DNA from: Tessaracoccus oleiagri
Lineage (GTDB): Bacteria; Actinomycetota; Actinomycetes; Propionibacteriales; Propionibacteriaceae
Assembly: GCF_900103275.1 (NCBI RefSeq)
Contig: NZ_FNGP01000001.1
Location: forward strand, 868,001-932,000
Reading direction: 5' to 3'
DNA: 64,000 bases
Position numbers and translations under genes: made by a program. Numbering within the stretch: the first letter of the stretch is position 1; each line of letters begins with the position of its first letter. A model generated the notes under the pieces. It was not told the origin of the DNA. It ran no database searches and was given only the letters and a program-made list of their open reading frames with translations. Positions 1 through 9,099 of the stretch are shown here, one piece after another.

Positions 1-1800
1 CCGATGCTCGCCTGGGTGCCGGCGGCGGTCGGCTACCTCGTCGCCGCGCTGTTCGGCGCGACGGTGGCGCTCTGGCCGGTCCCGAGCGGGCTGGCGTTCT
101 TCGTCGTCGTCCTCGTGTGGACGACGTGGCGCCGGCAGACCGTCCGCGACCACCTCTCCGACTCCCGGATCACGTTCAAGCCGGTGCGGGTCGGGCTGGC
201 GCTCGCGATGCTGTTGGTGGCAGGGGGTGCCGGCGTCGCGCTGGCCCCGGTGCTGGCCGGGACGGCGGAGCGCGACAACCTGCGCGCGCACGTCGAGATC
301 CCCATCGAGTTGACCGAGCACCGTTCGCCGCTCCAGGCGTTCCGGGCCAACATCACCAAGCACCGCGCGGAGACCCTGTTCGAGGTGCGCGGCGCCAGGC
401 CCGGCGACATCGTGCGCCTCGCCACCCTCGACACCTACGACGGGCTCGCCTACCGCGTCTCCACCAAGGAGACGGCGGTGCGGCCCGAGACGTCGTTCAA
501 GCGCGTCGGCCAGTGGATCGCCGACGACACCCCGGGCGAGGACCTCGACGCGTCGATCACGGTCCACGGCTACGACGGGGTGTGGGTGCCGACAATCGGC
601 CGCACGATCTCTGTGCGCTTCCAGGGCGACCGGTCGATCCCGCTCGGTGAGAACTTCTTCTACAACCACGCCACCGGGACCGCGGTCGACGTCGCCGGGC
701 TGCGGGCCGGTGACGCGTACGCGCTCGAGTCGCGCGTCCCGACGCGGCCCTCGAAGGCGGAGATCGGCGAGGCGACCGCGGGCCGCATCCCGCAGCCGCG
801 GATCACCGGCGCGCCCGACCAGGTGCGCGTGCTCGCGCTCCGCTGGACCGAGGGCATCTCGGGCGCCGGCGCGCAGGCGCTTCGGCTCGAGGAGCAGCTC
901 CAGCAGGGGTACTTCAGCCACGGGCAGCCCGACGAGGTCACCTCCGTCCCCGGCCACTCCCAGCACCGCATCGCCGAGCTGCTCGCGGACCCCGCGCTGA
1001 TGATCGGCGACCACGAGCAGTACGCGGTCGCGATGGCGCTGATGGCCCGCGAGCTCGGCATCCCCGCGCGCGTCCTGTACGGCTACCAGGTGGACGACTC
1101 GCCACAGGTCACCGGCGACGACGTGGGCGCCTGGCCCGAGTTGTACCTCGACGGGCTCGGCTGGGTGCGGTTCGACCCGACGCCGCCGAAGGACCGCGTC
1201 GCCGACGACATCGAGCCGCCCGAGCCGCCGAAGCCGCAGCCGTACGTCGAGAACCCGCCACCGCCGCCGCTGAAGCCGGACGTGCCGCCGCCCGACGAGC
1301 AACTGCCGATCGACCAGGGCGAGCCGCCGTCGCAGGAGACGACGATCGACTGGGCGCAGGTGGGGGCCATGATGCTCATCGCCGGCATCCCGCTGCTGAC
1401 GATCGTCGTGCCGATCGCGTTGGTGCTGGGCCTCAAGTGGCGCCGGCGGGTCCGCCGGCGCAACGACCCGGAGGTCGCCAACCGGGTGGCGGGGGCGTGG
1501 CTGGAGCTCGTCGACAAGGCGCGCGACCTCGGCCGGTCGCCGTCGTTCTCCGCCACGCGGTCGGAGCAGGCGGAGCAGCTGACGGCCTCGTTCCCGCGGG
1601 TCACGCAGAAGGCGGACCTGGTCGCCCTGGCGAAGGAGGCCGACTGGCTGGTCTTCGCGCCCGGCGAGCCGGCCGAGCGCGTCGCGTCCGAGTACTGGCG
1701 GGAGACGGGCGCCGCCCGGGGCGGGATGCGCCGCTCCGTCGGGTGGCTGAAGTGGGTGCTCTCGGGCTTGTCGACGAAGTCATTCCGGAGGACCAAGTAG
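1..1800 (+). CDS. Transglutaminase-like membrane protein (TgpA/DUF3488 type), 5' truncated by window edge
   Basis: The open frame runs in from the left edge. The first Met (position 4) lies inside a hydrophobic stretch, so the true start and several N-terminal helices are probably upstream; full-length relatives usually exceed 700 residues against 598 here. After two membrane segments comes an extracytoplasmic region with a transglutaminase-like fold (about residues 330-395), a proline-rich stretch (about 400-440), one more membrane helix (about 450-475) and a cytoplasmic tail, the TgpA layout. The transglutaminase core reads GDHEQYA then GAWPELYLDGLGW, so the catalytic Cys and His of active enzymes appear replaced. 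In actinobacteria this family usually sits in MoxR-DUF58-TgpA operons; here an RDD-FHA gene follows. A role in cell-envelope assembly is inference. Confidence 0.85.
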   Translation, partial: PMLAWVPAAVGYLVAALFGATVALWPVPSGLAFFVVVLVWTTWRRQTVRDHLSDSRITFKPVRVGLALAMLLVAGGAGVALAPVLAGTAERDNLRAHVEIPIELTEHRSPLQAFRANITKHRAETLFEVRGARPGDIVRLATLDTYDGLAYRVSTKETAVRPETSFKRVGQWIADDTPGEDLDASITVHGYDGVWVPTIGRTISVRFQGDRSIPLGENFFYNHATGTAVDVAGLRAGDAYALESRVPTRPSKAEIGEATAGRIPQPRITGAPDQVRVLALRWTEGISGAGAQALRLEEQLQQGYFSHGQPDEVTSVPGHSQHRIAELLADPALMIGDHEQYAVAMALMARELGIPARVLYGYQVDDSPQVTGDDVGAWPELYLDGLGWVRFDPTPPKDRVADDIEPPEPPKPQPYVENPPPPPLKPDVPPPDEQLPIDQGEPPSQETTIDWAQVGAMMLIAGIPLLTIVVPIALVLGLKWRRRVRRRNDPEVANRVAGAWLELVDKARDLGRSPSFSATRSEQAEQLTASFPRVTQKADLVALAKEADWLVFAPGEPAERVASEYWRETGAARGGMRRSVGWLKWVLSGLSTKSFRRTK

Positions 1801-1850
1801 ATGGTCGATCCCGCCGACAACTATCCTGTCCGGAGAAAGGGGATGTTTGC

Positions 1851-3149
1851 GTGAGTCGTTTGATCCCGAGGGGCCACGAGGTCGCCGGATTGGGACGCCG
1901 ATTCCTGGCGTTCGTGATCGACTCCGTGCCGGTACTGGTCATCCCCGTGGTGCTGTGGCTGGTGTTCCGCTCGTCCGCCGAGCCGGCCGTGGTGCTGGTG
2001 TCCACCATCGCGGCCGCCGTTCTCGGCCTCGCCTACGGGCTGTTCCAGTGGTGGGCCTACGCGACGCGCGGCGCGGGTCTCGGCGCGCGTGCCGCCGGCC
2101 TCCAGCTCGTCGGCCTCGCTGACGGGCAGCCCATCGGGTGGTGGCGCGTGTTCTTGCGCCAACTGATCTTCTCGGCGCTGATGGCCACCGTCGTGGGCGG
2201 CATCGCGCTCGTCGTCTTCCTCGTGATCCACGAGCGCCGCCAGGGGTGGCACGACGTCGCCGTCAAGTCCGTGCTCGTCCAGCCGAAGGCGGGCTCCGAG
2301 CCGAGGAAGGCGCCGACCCGGGCGCACAGGGCGACGACGAGCACCGTCGGCCTCCCGCCGCACCTCGCCGACGCGTTCAGCCCCGAGGCCAACCGCCAGT
2401 CCGAGTGGGCGCCCCGGCCGGGCGTGCAGCAGGCCTACTCGCGGGCCTTTGGGGAGCGCCCCCTGTCGGCGCAGTCCCAGCCGCAGCCGCACTCGCAGCC
2501 CCCGCAGGCCGCGCCGCAGCAGGTGCCGCCGTACACGTCGCCGCAGCAGTGGCAGCCGCAGGGGCAGCCGTCCGCCCCGTCGCAGCCCAACTCGCTCCCG
2601 CCCGCGCCGCACCCCGAGCCGGGCCTGCCCCAGCGCACCACCCCGCAGGCCGGCTGGATCCCGATGCCCACGCCCACCTCGGTGCTGGAGCCCACGCAGT
2701 CGCAGTCCATCCGCGTGCGCGCCCGGCAGTTCGGCGACGTGGAGGAGAACGAGGGCACGACGATCGCGCCGCTGCCCAACTCGGACTCGGGCCGCCCCGG
2801 CGACGAGGGCTGGTACCTCCGGCTCGACGACGGCCGCGAGGTCGATCTCAACGTCACCGTCCTCCTGGGCCGCAACCCGCAGCGCGGCGACGATGACCCC
2901 GAGGTGCACTTGGTCCCGTCGAGCGGCGACGGGCGGATGATCTCCCGCACCCACGTGCTGATCGGCACCGATCCCCGCGGCGTGTTCATCGTCGACCGCG
3001 GCTCCACCAACGGCACCGCCGTGGTCACCGCCGCCGGCGAGCTCGAGCCCGCCCCCGCCGGGGTGCAGATGCGGGTGCGCGACGGGCAGCAGGTCTCCTA
3101 CGGCAACCGCTGGTTCACGGTGCTCCGGCGCCCCGCCCGGCACCTGTAG
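1851..3149 (+). CDS. RDD-family membrane protein with C-terminal FHA domain
   Basis: A GTG start at 1851 follows a GGAGAAAGGGG ribosome-binding region. The N-terminal 140 residues form an RDD domain with three hydrophobic helices. A long linker rich in Pro, Gln and Ser (about residues 200-300) leads to a C-terminal forkhead-associated domain (about 325-430) with the expected GR, SRTH and STNGT motifs that bind phosphothreonine peptides. The gene starts 50 nt after the transglutaminase-like gene and probably shares its transcript. Inference: a membrane-anchored phosphopeptide receptor linked to Ser/Thr-kinase signalling at the envelope, as for other actinobacterial FHA proteins. No partner kinase is visible in the window. 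Confidence 0.88.
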   Translation: MSRLIPRGHEVAGLGRRFLAFVIDSVPVLVIPVVLWLVFRSSAEPAVVLVSTIAAAVLGLAYGLFQWWAYATRGAGLGARAAGLQLVGLADGQPIGWWRVFLRQLIFSALMATVVGGIALVVFLVIHERRQGWHDVAVKSVLVQPKAGSEPRKAPTRAHRATTSTVGLPPHLADAFSPEANRQSEWAPRPGVQQAYSRAFGERPLSAQSQPQPHSQPPQAAPQQVPPYTSPQQWQPQGQPSAPSQPNSLPPAPHPEPGLPQRTTPQAGWIPMPTPTSVLEPTQSQSIRVRARQFGDVEENEGTTIAPLPNSDSGRPGDEGWYLRLDDGREVDLNVTVLLGRNPQRGDDDPEVHLVPSSGDGRMISRTHVLIGTDPRGVFIVDRGSTNGTAVVTAAGELEPAPAGVQMRVRDGQQVSYGNRWFTVLRRPARHL

Positions 3150-3181
3150 CTGGTCTATCTTCCGGTTGGCCTGTCAGCATG

Positions 3182-3230
3182 CAAAAAACCTGCCGGATCC
3201 GGCAGGTTTTTCGTGCGCAGGCAGGTAAAA
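3182..3230 (+). repeat. Dispersed repeat copy 1, also a bidirectional terminator
   Basis: Positions 3184-3211 form a perfect 28-nt palindrome centred on GGATCC, with A-tract and T-tract ends, between two convergent genes. It fits a rho-independent terminator for both. The right half and downstream bases (core GCAGGTTTTTCG-N6-GGCAGGT, 3202-3226) recur at 12517-12541 and 24819-24843, so this is also one copy of a repeat family. Copies 1 and 3 stay similar for about 20 bases beyond the core. Confidence 0.75.
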
Positions 3231-3245
3231 CCGTCGGGGCCGCGC

Positions 3246-3821
3246 TCAGACCTCCGTGCGCTGGAAGTTCAGGTGCGAGCGCGACGGCGTCGGCCCCCGC
3301 TGGCCCTGGTAGCGCGACCCGTACTTGTCCGACCCGTACGGGTGCAGCGCCTCGGAGCTCAGCCGGAAGAAGCAGAGCTGGCCGATCTTCATGCCGGGCC
3401 AGAGCTTGATCGGCAGCGTCGCCATGTTCGACAGCTCGAGCGTCACGTGCCCGGAGAAGCCGGGGTCGATGAAGCCGGCGGTGGAGTGGGTCAGCAGGCC
3501 GAGGCGGCCGAGCGACGACTTGCCCTCCAGCCGCGCCGCCACCGTCGTGCCCAGCGTGACCAGCTCGAGCGTCGACGCCAGCGCGAACTCGCCGGGGTGC
3601 AGCACGAACGGCTCGCCCGCGGGCACCTCGATGAGCCGCGTGAGTTCGGGCTGCTCCAGGGCGGGGTCGATAGTGGGGTAGCGGTGGTTCTCGAAGACGC
3701 GGAAGTACTTGTCGAGGCGCACGTCGACGCTCGAGGGCTGGACCATGGCGGGATCCCACGGGTCGAGCGCGATGGCACCCTCGTCGGCACCCTGCAGAAT
3801 GTCTCGGTCGCTGAGCAGCAT
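3246..3821 (-). CDS. dcd: dCTP deaminase (likely bifunctional with dUTPase)
   Basis: The 191-residue protein converts dCTP to dUTP and, in the actinobacterial bifunctional form known from Mycobacterium tuberculosis, on to dUMP and pyrophosphate. It supplies the precursor for dTMP and keeps dUTP low. The N-terminus MLLSDRDI, the KSSLGR segment (about residues 101-106) and the active-site region ending in Glu129 are typical of Dcd, and the length matches the family. The gene is divergent from deoC (69 nt between starts) and convergent with the RDD-FHA gene, the two ends separated by a strong palindromic terminator. Confidence 0.95.
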   Translation of the reverse strand: MLLSDRDILQGADEGAIALDPWDPAMVQPSSVDVRLDKYFRVFENHRYPTIDPALEQPELTRLIEVPAGEPFVLHPGEFALASTLELVTLGTTVAARLEGKSSLGRLGLLTHSTAGFIDPGFSGHVTLELSNMATLPIKLWPGMKIGQLCFFRLSSEALHPYGSDKYGSRYQGQRGPTPSRSHLNFQRTEV

Positions 3822-3890
3822 GACCTGAGCCTAGTGAGTCCGCGTACCTCGCACCACCACGGCCCGGATGGCGGCGCTAGTCTCTGTCCC

Positions 3891-4559
3891 ATGAGCATTT
3901 CCCGCGACGATCTGGCGAAGCTGATCGACCACACCCTCCTGAAGACCGACGCCACCCGCGCGCAGGTCTCGGCGCTCGTCGCCGAGGCCCGGGAGCTGGG
4001 CACCTATTCGATCTGCGTGTCGCCGTCGATGCTGCCGATCACTGACGAGCTCGGCGACGTGAAGGTCGCCACCGTCTGCGGCTTCCCGTCGGGCAACCAT
4101 TCCGCCGCCATCAAGGCCGCCGAGGCCCGCGAGGCCACCGCGAACGGTGCCGACGAGGTCGACATGGTGATCAACATCGGCCTCCTCAAGGAGGGCCGGG
4201 CCGACGCCGTCGAGGAGGAGATCCGCGCCGTCCGTGAGGCCACCGGTGGGCTGCTGAAGGTGATCATCGAGTCGGCGGCGCTGACCGATGATGAGATCGT
4301 CGCCGCCTGCCGGGCCGCCGAGGCCGCGGGCGCCGACTACGTGAAGACCTCCACCGGCTTCCACGCCGCCGGCGGCGCCAGCGTCCACGCCGTCGAGCTG
4401 ATGGCCCGCACCGTAGGCGGGCGCCTCGGGATCAAGGCCTCCGGCGGCATCCGCGACTTCGAGACCGCGGCGGCGATGGTCGACGCCGGCGCAACCCGTT
4501 TCGGGCTGTCCGGCTCGCGCGCGGTGCTCGACGGGGCCACCGCCGAGGGCGACTACTGA
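3891..4559 (+). CDS. deoC: Deoxyribose-phosphate aldolase
   Basis: The 222-residue TIM-barrel class I aldolase cleaves 2-deoxy-D-ribose 5-phosphate to glyceraldehyde 3-phosphate and acetaldehyde in deoxynucleoside catabolism. The Schiff-base lysine is Lys152 in YVKTSTGF, with Asp91 in DEVDMVIN and Lys182 in IKASGG as the accompanying catalytic residues. The ATG at 3891 matches the usual N-terminus. Divergent from dcd, so two nucleotide-metabolism genes share a short promoter region. Its 3' end overlaps the convergent histidine kinase gene by 7 nt. Confidence 0.96.
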   Translation: MSISRDDLAKLIDHTLLKTDATRAQVSALVAEARELGTYSICVSPSMLPITDELGDVKVATVCGFPSGNHSAAIKAAEAREATANGADEVDMVINIGLLKEGRADAVEEEIRAVREATGGLLKVIIESAALTDDEIVAACRAAEAAGADYVKTSTGFHAAGGASVHAVELMARTVGGRLGIKASGGIRDFETAAAMVDAGATRFGLSGSRAVLDGATAEGDY

Positions 4560-5944
4560 GCATCGGCGGGCAGGTTCGCCAGGGGTAGCCGGACGCCGAA
4601 CTGCGTCCGGCCCGGCCGCGACTCCACGCGCACCTGGCCGCCGAACGACTCCACCTGCGCCTTCACGATCGCGAGCCCGAGCCCGGTGGAGTGCGCCTCG
4701 CTGTGGCGGCGGGCGTCGTCGGCGCGGGTGAACCGCTCGAACACGCGCGGCAGCACGTCGGGGCTGATGCCCGGTCCGTCGTCGGTGACCGTGATGACGC
4801 CCGACGGGGTCACCTCCGTCAACACGGTGGTGCCGGGCGGCGTGTGGTTGCGCGCGTTGCTGAGGAGGTTCACCATCACCTGCTGCAACTGGTCCGCGCC
4901 CGCCAGCACCACGACCGGCTCGTCGGGCAGCGACAGCCGCCACACGTGGTCCACCGACGAGGCCCGCGCGTCGGAGACGGCGTTCAGCACCACCTCGACC
5001 GCGTCGACGGGGACGGGGGCCTGCTGCTGCTGGGAGTCCAGCCGGGCCAGCATCATCATGTCGTCCACCAGCTTGCGCATCCGCCGGGACTCGGCGGAGA
5101 TGCGGCCCAGCGCGAAGGTGGTGTTCTCGTCGAGGCCCTCGGCGTGCCCCTCCACCAGCTCGGAGTAGCCGTGAATGGCGGCGAGTGGGTTGCGGAGTTC
5201 GTGGGACGCGTCGGCGACGAAGCGCCGCAACTTCTGCTCCGACGCCTCGCGGGCCCCCAGCGCGTGCTCGACGTTGTCGAGCATGTGGTTGAAGGCGCTG
5301 CCCACGCGCGCCACCTCGTGCTCGGGCGGCAGGTCGTCGATCCCGACGCGCGGCACCGCGACGGGGCCGCGGTCGAGACGGAGCTGGGAGACGGTCTCGG
5401 CGGTGTGGGTGAGGGAGTCGAGCGGACGGGTGGCGCGCTTGATGAGCGTCCGGGTGATGAGCACCGTGCCGAGGACGGCGAGCACCGAGATCGACAGCGC
5501 CGAGATGCTCAGCGCGATCATCGTGCGGTCGATGCCGGCGGTCGGGAGTCCCACGACGAGGATGCTCGAGCCCATGCCGTGTTCCACGTTCACGCGGTAG
5601 CGACCGAGCGTCGGGATGTGGACGGTCTGCTCGCCGGGCGGGAGTTCCAGGAGCGCGCTCACCCCCTCGCGGACCTCGCTGACGTCACCGCGGCCCACCA
5701 GGCTGGCGTAGAGCGTGCCGTTGTGGGACTGCCCGACGAGGATCGTGCCCACCGGGATGCCGGGGTTGCGCACGTTCGGCCCGCCGCCCTGGACGCGCAG
5801 CGGGATGGACTGGATGTCGCGGTCGAGCTGGTTGATCAGCAGGTTCTGGGCCACGAGCATCGTCATGGCGGCGAGCAGCAGCGCCATGACGGCCGTGGTG
5901 AGCGCCACCCGGGTCTGGATCTGGCGCTCGAGGGTGCGTCTCAT
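4553..5944 (-). CDS. Two-component sensor histidine kinase
   Basis: The 463-residue membrane kinase has an N-terminal helix (about residues 13-35), an extracytoplasmic sensor region, a second helix (about 141-163), a HAMP-like linker, a HisKA domain with phospho-acceptor His248 in ASHELRNP, and an ATPase domain with the N-box NLLSNARNH and glycine-rich DGPGI and TGLGL motifs. The ATG at 5944 overlaps the response regulator stop by 4 nt, so regulator and kinase are translationally coupled. The overall form resembles actinobacterial PrrB/MprB-type kinases. The signal is not evident from the sequence. Confidence 0.93.
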   Translation of the reverse strand: MRRTLERQIQTRVALTTAVMALLLAAMTMLVAQNLLINQLDRDIQSIPLRVQGGGPNVRNPGIPVGTILVGQSHNGTLYASLVGRGDVSEVREGVSALLELPPGEQTVHIPTLGRYRVNVEHGMGSSILVVGLPTAGIDRTMIALSISALSISVLAVLGTVLITRTLIKRATRPLDSLTHTAETVSQLRLDRGPVAVPRVGIDDLPPEHEVARVGSAFNHMLDNVEHALGAREASEQKLRRFVADASHELRNPLAAIHGYSELVEGHAEGLDENTTFALGRISAESRRMRKLVDDMMMLARLDSQQQQAPVPVDAVEVVLNAVSDARASSVDHVWRLSLPDEPVVVLAGADQLQQVMVNLLSNARNHTPPGTTVLTEVTPSGVITVTDDGPGISPDVLPRVFERFTRADDARRHSEAHSTGLGLAIVKAQVESFGGQVRVESRPGRTQFGVRLPLANLPADAQ

Positions 5945-6666
5945 GTGCCCGCCGGTTTGAGCACGTACCCGGCGCCGCGCATGGTGTGGATCATCGGGTC
6001 TCGGCCGGCGTCGATCTTCTTGCGCAGGTAGGAGATGTAGAGCTCGACGACGTTCGCCTGGCCGCCGAAGTCGTAGCTCCACACGCGGTCGAGGATCTGC
6101 GCCTTGCTGAGGACCCGCTTGGGGTTGCGCATCAGGAACCGCAGCAGCTCGAACTCGGTGGCGGTCAGGTGGATCGGCTCCCCGCTGCGGGTCACCTCGT
6201 GGGACTCCTCGTCGAGGATGAGGTCGCCGACGATCAGCTGCGAGTCCGGGCGGATCGTCGTCGCGCCCGTCCGGCGGAGCAGACCCCTGAGCCGCGCGAT
6301 CACCTCCTCCAGCGAGAAGGGCTTGGTGACGTAGTCGTCGCCGCCGGCGGTGAGCCCCGCGATGCGGTCGGACACCCCGTCGCGGGCGGTGAGGAAGATG
6401 ACCGGCACGTCGGGCTGGTCGGCGCGGATGCGGCGCATCACCTCGAGGCCGTCGAAATCGGGGAGCATCATGTCCAGGACGATCGCGTCGGGGCCGACCT
6501 CGCGGGCCACCTTCACGGCCTCGGTGCCGGTCGTGGCGGTGGAGACGTCCCAGCCCTCGTAGCGCATGGCCATCGCGAGCAGCTCGATCAGGCTGGGCTC
6601 ATCGTCGACGGTGAGGACCCGGATCGGCGTGCCGTCCGGGCGGCGCAGAGGTTCGGAGGTGGCCAT
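5941..6666 (-). CDS. OmpR/PhoB-family response regulator
   Basis: The 241-residue protein has a receiver domain (about residues 15-130) with the acidic pair Asp21/Asp22, phospho-acceptor Asp65, Thr93 and Lys115, followed by a winged-helix DNA-binding domain (about 145-238) of the OmpR class with a conserved ending around RGAGYVLKP. It is the first gene of a two-gene operon with the histidine kinase. The gene downstream of its promoter on the same strand, the DoxX gene, lies only 33 nt upstream, so read-through from the DoxX gene is possible. Confidence 0.94.
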   Translation of the reverse strand: MATSEPLRRPDGTPIRVLTVDDEPSLIELLAMAMRYEGWDVSTATTGTEAVKVAREVGPDAIVLDMMLPDFDGLEVMRRIRADQPDVPVIFLTARDGVSDRIAGLTAGGDDYVTKPFSLEEVIARLRGLLRRTGATTIRPDSQLIVGDLILDEESHEVTRSGEPIHLTATEFELLRFLMRNPKRVLSKAQILDRVWSYDFGGQANVVELYISYLRKKIDAGRDPMIHTMRGAGYVLKPAGT

Positions 6667-6699
6667 GCCACCACTGTGGCACGACCGACAGGGTCCGGG

Positions 6700-7227
6700 C
6701 TATGGGTTCGCTGTGGGTTTCCTGTGAAACACCGTCTCCTCATTGGGTTCCAGCGGGGGCGGTGGCGGCGGAGGCGGCGCATGGGTCGTGTCGACCTTCG
6801 AGCGGCGCTCCCCGGGCACGCGGAAGAGGTTGTCGACGCCGAGGCGCCCCGACCCGAACGCCAGGAACAGGAGCCCGATCGCGGCGAGCGCCAGGCTGTA
6901 CTCGTAGCCGCCCTCGTGCTGGTAGAGACCGTTGTCCCACTTGCGGTACCACGCCACCCCACCGTTCAGGACCAGCATGCCGAGCCCGACGAGGGGGGTC
7001 CCCAGGCCGAAGATCAGCAGCACGCCGCCCGCGAGTTCGAACGCGGTGACGAGCCAGGCGAGGGCCTGCGTGGCGGGGAGGTCGGCCTGCTCCAGGACGT
7101 CCTGCTGCGCCTGCACCCCGCTCACCTGCCAGCGGTACCAGCCCCGCGCGAGGAGGATCGCCCCGATCGCTATCCGGGCGAGCAGCAGCGCCACGTCGCG
7201 GAAACCCCTGACGAACGATCTCAACAT
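6700..7227 (-). CDS. DoxX-family membrane protein
   Basis: The 175-residue protein has four predicted hydrophobic segments typical of DoxX/DoxD proteins, with the early LARIAIGAILLARGW motif and an ELAGGVLLIFG helix. A proline-run tail (eight consecutive Pro, about residues 152-159) leads to a basic C-terminus, an unusual addition. Members are linked to membrane redox or thiol stress functions in actinobacteria, but substrate assignments are weak. It lies between the NDH-2 gene and the response regulator on the same strand, so it may respond to the same respiratory conditions. That link is inference. Confidence 0.82.
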   Translation of the reverse strand: MLRSFVRGFRDVALLLARIAIGAILLARGWYRWQVSGVQAQQDVLEQADLPATQALAWLVTAFELAGGVLLIFGLGTPLVGLGMLVLNGGVAWYRKWDNGLYQHEGGYEYSLALAAIGLLFLAFGSGRLGVDNLFRVPGERRSKVDTTHAPPPPPPPPLEPNEETVFHRKPTANP

Positions 7228-7275
7228 GGGTCCACGCTAGTGGGCGGCGCGGCGGCGGGCTGGGGTTTCGCCCGG

Positions 7276-8619
7276 TCAGTCCTCCTGCGGCGGCTCGCCG
7301 CGCATCAGCTTGGCGGAGCTGCCCTTGCCGAGGCGCGCGATCGCGAGGCGGCCGATCAGCTGCTGGTTCGTGACCACCCGCTGGGAGCGTCCGTTGCTGA
7401 TGAACGTGAGCGCCCAGCTCAGCAGCGTGGTGACGCGCTGCTTGAAACCGGCGATGTAGAGCAGGTGGAGGAACAGCCACATCACCCAGGCGATGAAGCC
7501 GGTGATCTCGAACTTGCCGACCTTCACCACGGCCGAGAACTTCGCGATCGTGGCCATCGAGCCGCGGTCGCGGTACTTGAAGGGCCCCGGCCGGGGCTTG
7601 CCCTCCACGTCGGCGGCGATGGTCTTCGCGACGTGCTTGGCGGACTGGATGGCGCCCTGCGCCACGCCCGGGACGCCGGGGAAGCTCATCAGGTCGCCAA
7701 TCACGAACACCTCGGGGTGCCCGGGGATGGTGAGGTCCTCGTTCACGACGACGCGCCCCGCCCTGTCGAGTTCGGCGCCGCTCTGCTCGGCCAACGTCCT
7801 GCCGAGCTCGTTGCCCTGGACGCCCGCCGCCCACACCTTGCAGAACGACTCGATGTGCTCCTCGCGCCCGTCCTTGAACTTCAGCGTGACGCCGGCGTCG
7901 GTGACGTCGGTGACGAACGCCCCGAGCCTCACCTCGACGCCCAGCTTCTCGAGCTTCCGCTCGGTCTCCTTGCCGAGGCTCTCGCCGAACGCCGGCAGCA
8001 CCTGGTCGACGGCGTCGACCAGGATGACGCGGGCGTCGCGGGGGTCGTAGTTGCGAAATTCCTTGGCGAGGGTCGCCGCGGCGAGCTCGCGGATCTGGCC
8101 GGCCATCTCGACGCCGGTCGGCCCTGCGCCGACCACGACGAAGGTGAGGGCACGTCGTCGGTCCTCGCCCTCCAGGAACTCGGCCATCTCGAACGCCTTC
8201 AGGATGCGCGCGCGCAGCTCGAGGGCGTCGTCGATGGTCTTCATGCCGGGGGCGTACGTGGCGAAGTGGTCATTGCCGAAGAACGACTGCCCGGCGCCCG
8301 CGGCGACGATCAGCGAGTCGTACTCGGTCTCGTGGCGGGAGTCGTGGAAGCGCCAGTAGACCTTGCGTTGCTCGAGGTCGACGTTCTCGACCAGGCCGAG
8401 GAGCACGCCGACGTTCTTCTGCCGGCGGAGGATCTCGCGGGTGGTGGGGGCGATCTCGCCCTCGCTGAGCACGCCGGTGGCCACCTGGTACAGCAGCGGC
8501 TGGAAGAGGTGGGTGGTGGTCTTCGCGATGAGGGTGATGTCGGTCTCGACGCCCTTGAGCGCCTTGGACGCGAACAGGCCCCCGAAGCCGGAGCCGATGA
8601 TGACGGTGCGGTGGGTCAT
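7276..8619 (-). CDS. ndh: Type II NADH dehydrogenase (NAD(P)/FAD-dependent oxidoreductase)
   Basis: The 447-residue flavoprotein is expected to oxidise NADH and reduce quinone at the cytoplasmic membrane face without pumping protons. It has an FAD-binding GSGFGG motif near the N-terminus, a second Rossmann motif VVGAGPTGVE for NADH, the FQPLLYQVATG segment typical of NDH-2, an AAGV motif, and a hydrophobic C-terminal stretch suited to membrane attachment. The ATG at 8619 overlaps the stop of the upstream VOC gene by 4 nt, so the two are translationally coupled. Confidence 0.92.
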   Translation of the reverse strand: MTHRTVIIGSGFGGLFASKALKGVETDITLIAKTTTHLFQPLLYQVATGVLSEGEIAPTTREILRRQKNVGVLLGLVENVDLEQRKVYWRFHDSRHETEYDSLIVAAGAGQSFFGNDHFATYAPGMKTIDDALELRARILKAFEMAEFLEGEDRRRALTFVVVGAGPTGVEMAGQIRELAAATLAKEFRNYDPRDARVILVDAVDQVLPAFGESLGKETERKLEKLGVEVRLGAFVTDVTDAGVTLKFKDGREEHIESFCKVWAAGVQGNELGRTLAEQSGAELDRAGRVVVNEDLTIPGHPEVFVIGDLMSFPGVPGVAQGAIQSAKHVAKTIAADVEGKPRPGPFKYRDRGSMATIAKFSAVVKVGKFEITGFIAWVMWLFLHLLYIAGFKQRVTTLLSWALTFISNGRSQRVVTNQQLIGRLAIARLGKGSSAKLMRGEPPQED

Positions 8620-8993
8620 GAGACGCTTTCGTGGAGCTGGACGTAATTGCCGTGCTCGTCGTCGATGAGGACGGAGCGGCCGGACGGGTCGGTCATCACG
8701 TCGCCGACGACGCTCACGCCGGCCTCGCGGAGGCGCGCGATGTCGGCGTCGAGGTCGTCGGAGCCGAAGACGATGGCAGGAAGGCCGCGTTCGTAGACGG
8801 CGGCGCGGTACGGTTCGGCGATCTCGGGATCGCTGGGCTCGAGCAGGAGCCCGACGTCCTGGCCGGGCGCGTGCACGACGAAGAGCATGCCCTCGGGCAT
8901 CGCCACCAGAGTCTCGAATCCAAGCTTGCCGGTGTAGAACTCGTGGGCGCTCGCCGGATCCGTCACGTGGACGCTGCACATTTTCAGCTGCAT
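8616..8993 (-). CDS. VOC-superfamily (glyoxalase/bleomycin resistance-like) protein
   Basis: A 125-residue protein when the ATG at 8993 is used; a TTG at 9026 could extend it by 11 residues. It shows two beta-alpha-beta-beta-beta halves of the vicinal oxygen chelate fold, with VHVTDPASAHEFYTGKLGF at the start and the ending DDEHGNYVQLHE that often carries metal-binding Glu. The substrate cannot be told. It overlaps the NDH-2 gene by 4 nt, which suggests linked expression and perhaps a detoxification role beside the respiratory chain. That role is inference. Confidence 0.82.
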   Translation of the reverse strand: MQLKMCSVHVTDPASAHEFYTGKLGFETLVAMPEGMLFVVHAPGQDVGLLLEPSDPEIAEPYRAAVYERGLPAIVFGSDDLDADIARLREAGVSVVGDVMTDPSGRSVLIDDEHGNYVQLHESVS

Positions 8994-9099
8994 TCCGTCA
9001 GGGTACGTCGCGGGGGGCGCAGACAACAGATCCGTCCCGACGTGCGGTGATCCCCGCCGCTAAGCTCGGCTTTGTTGCCGGAAACTAGGACGGAAGCTC

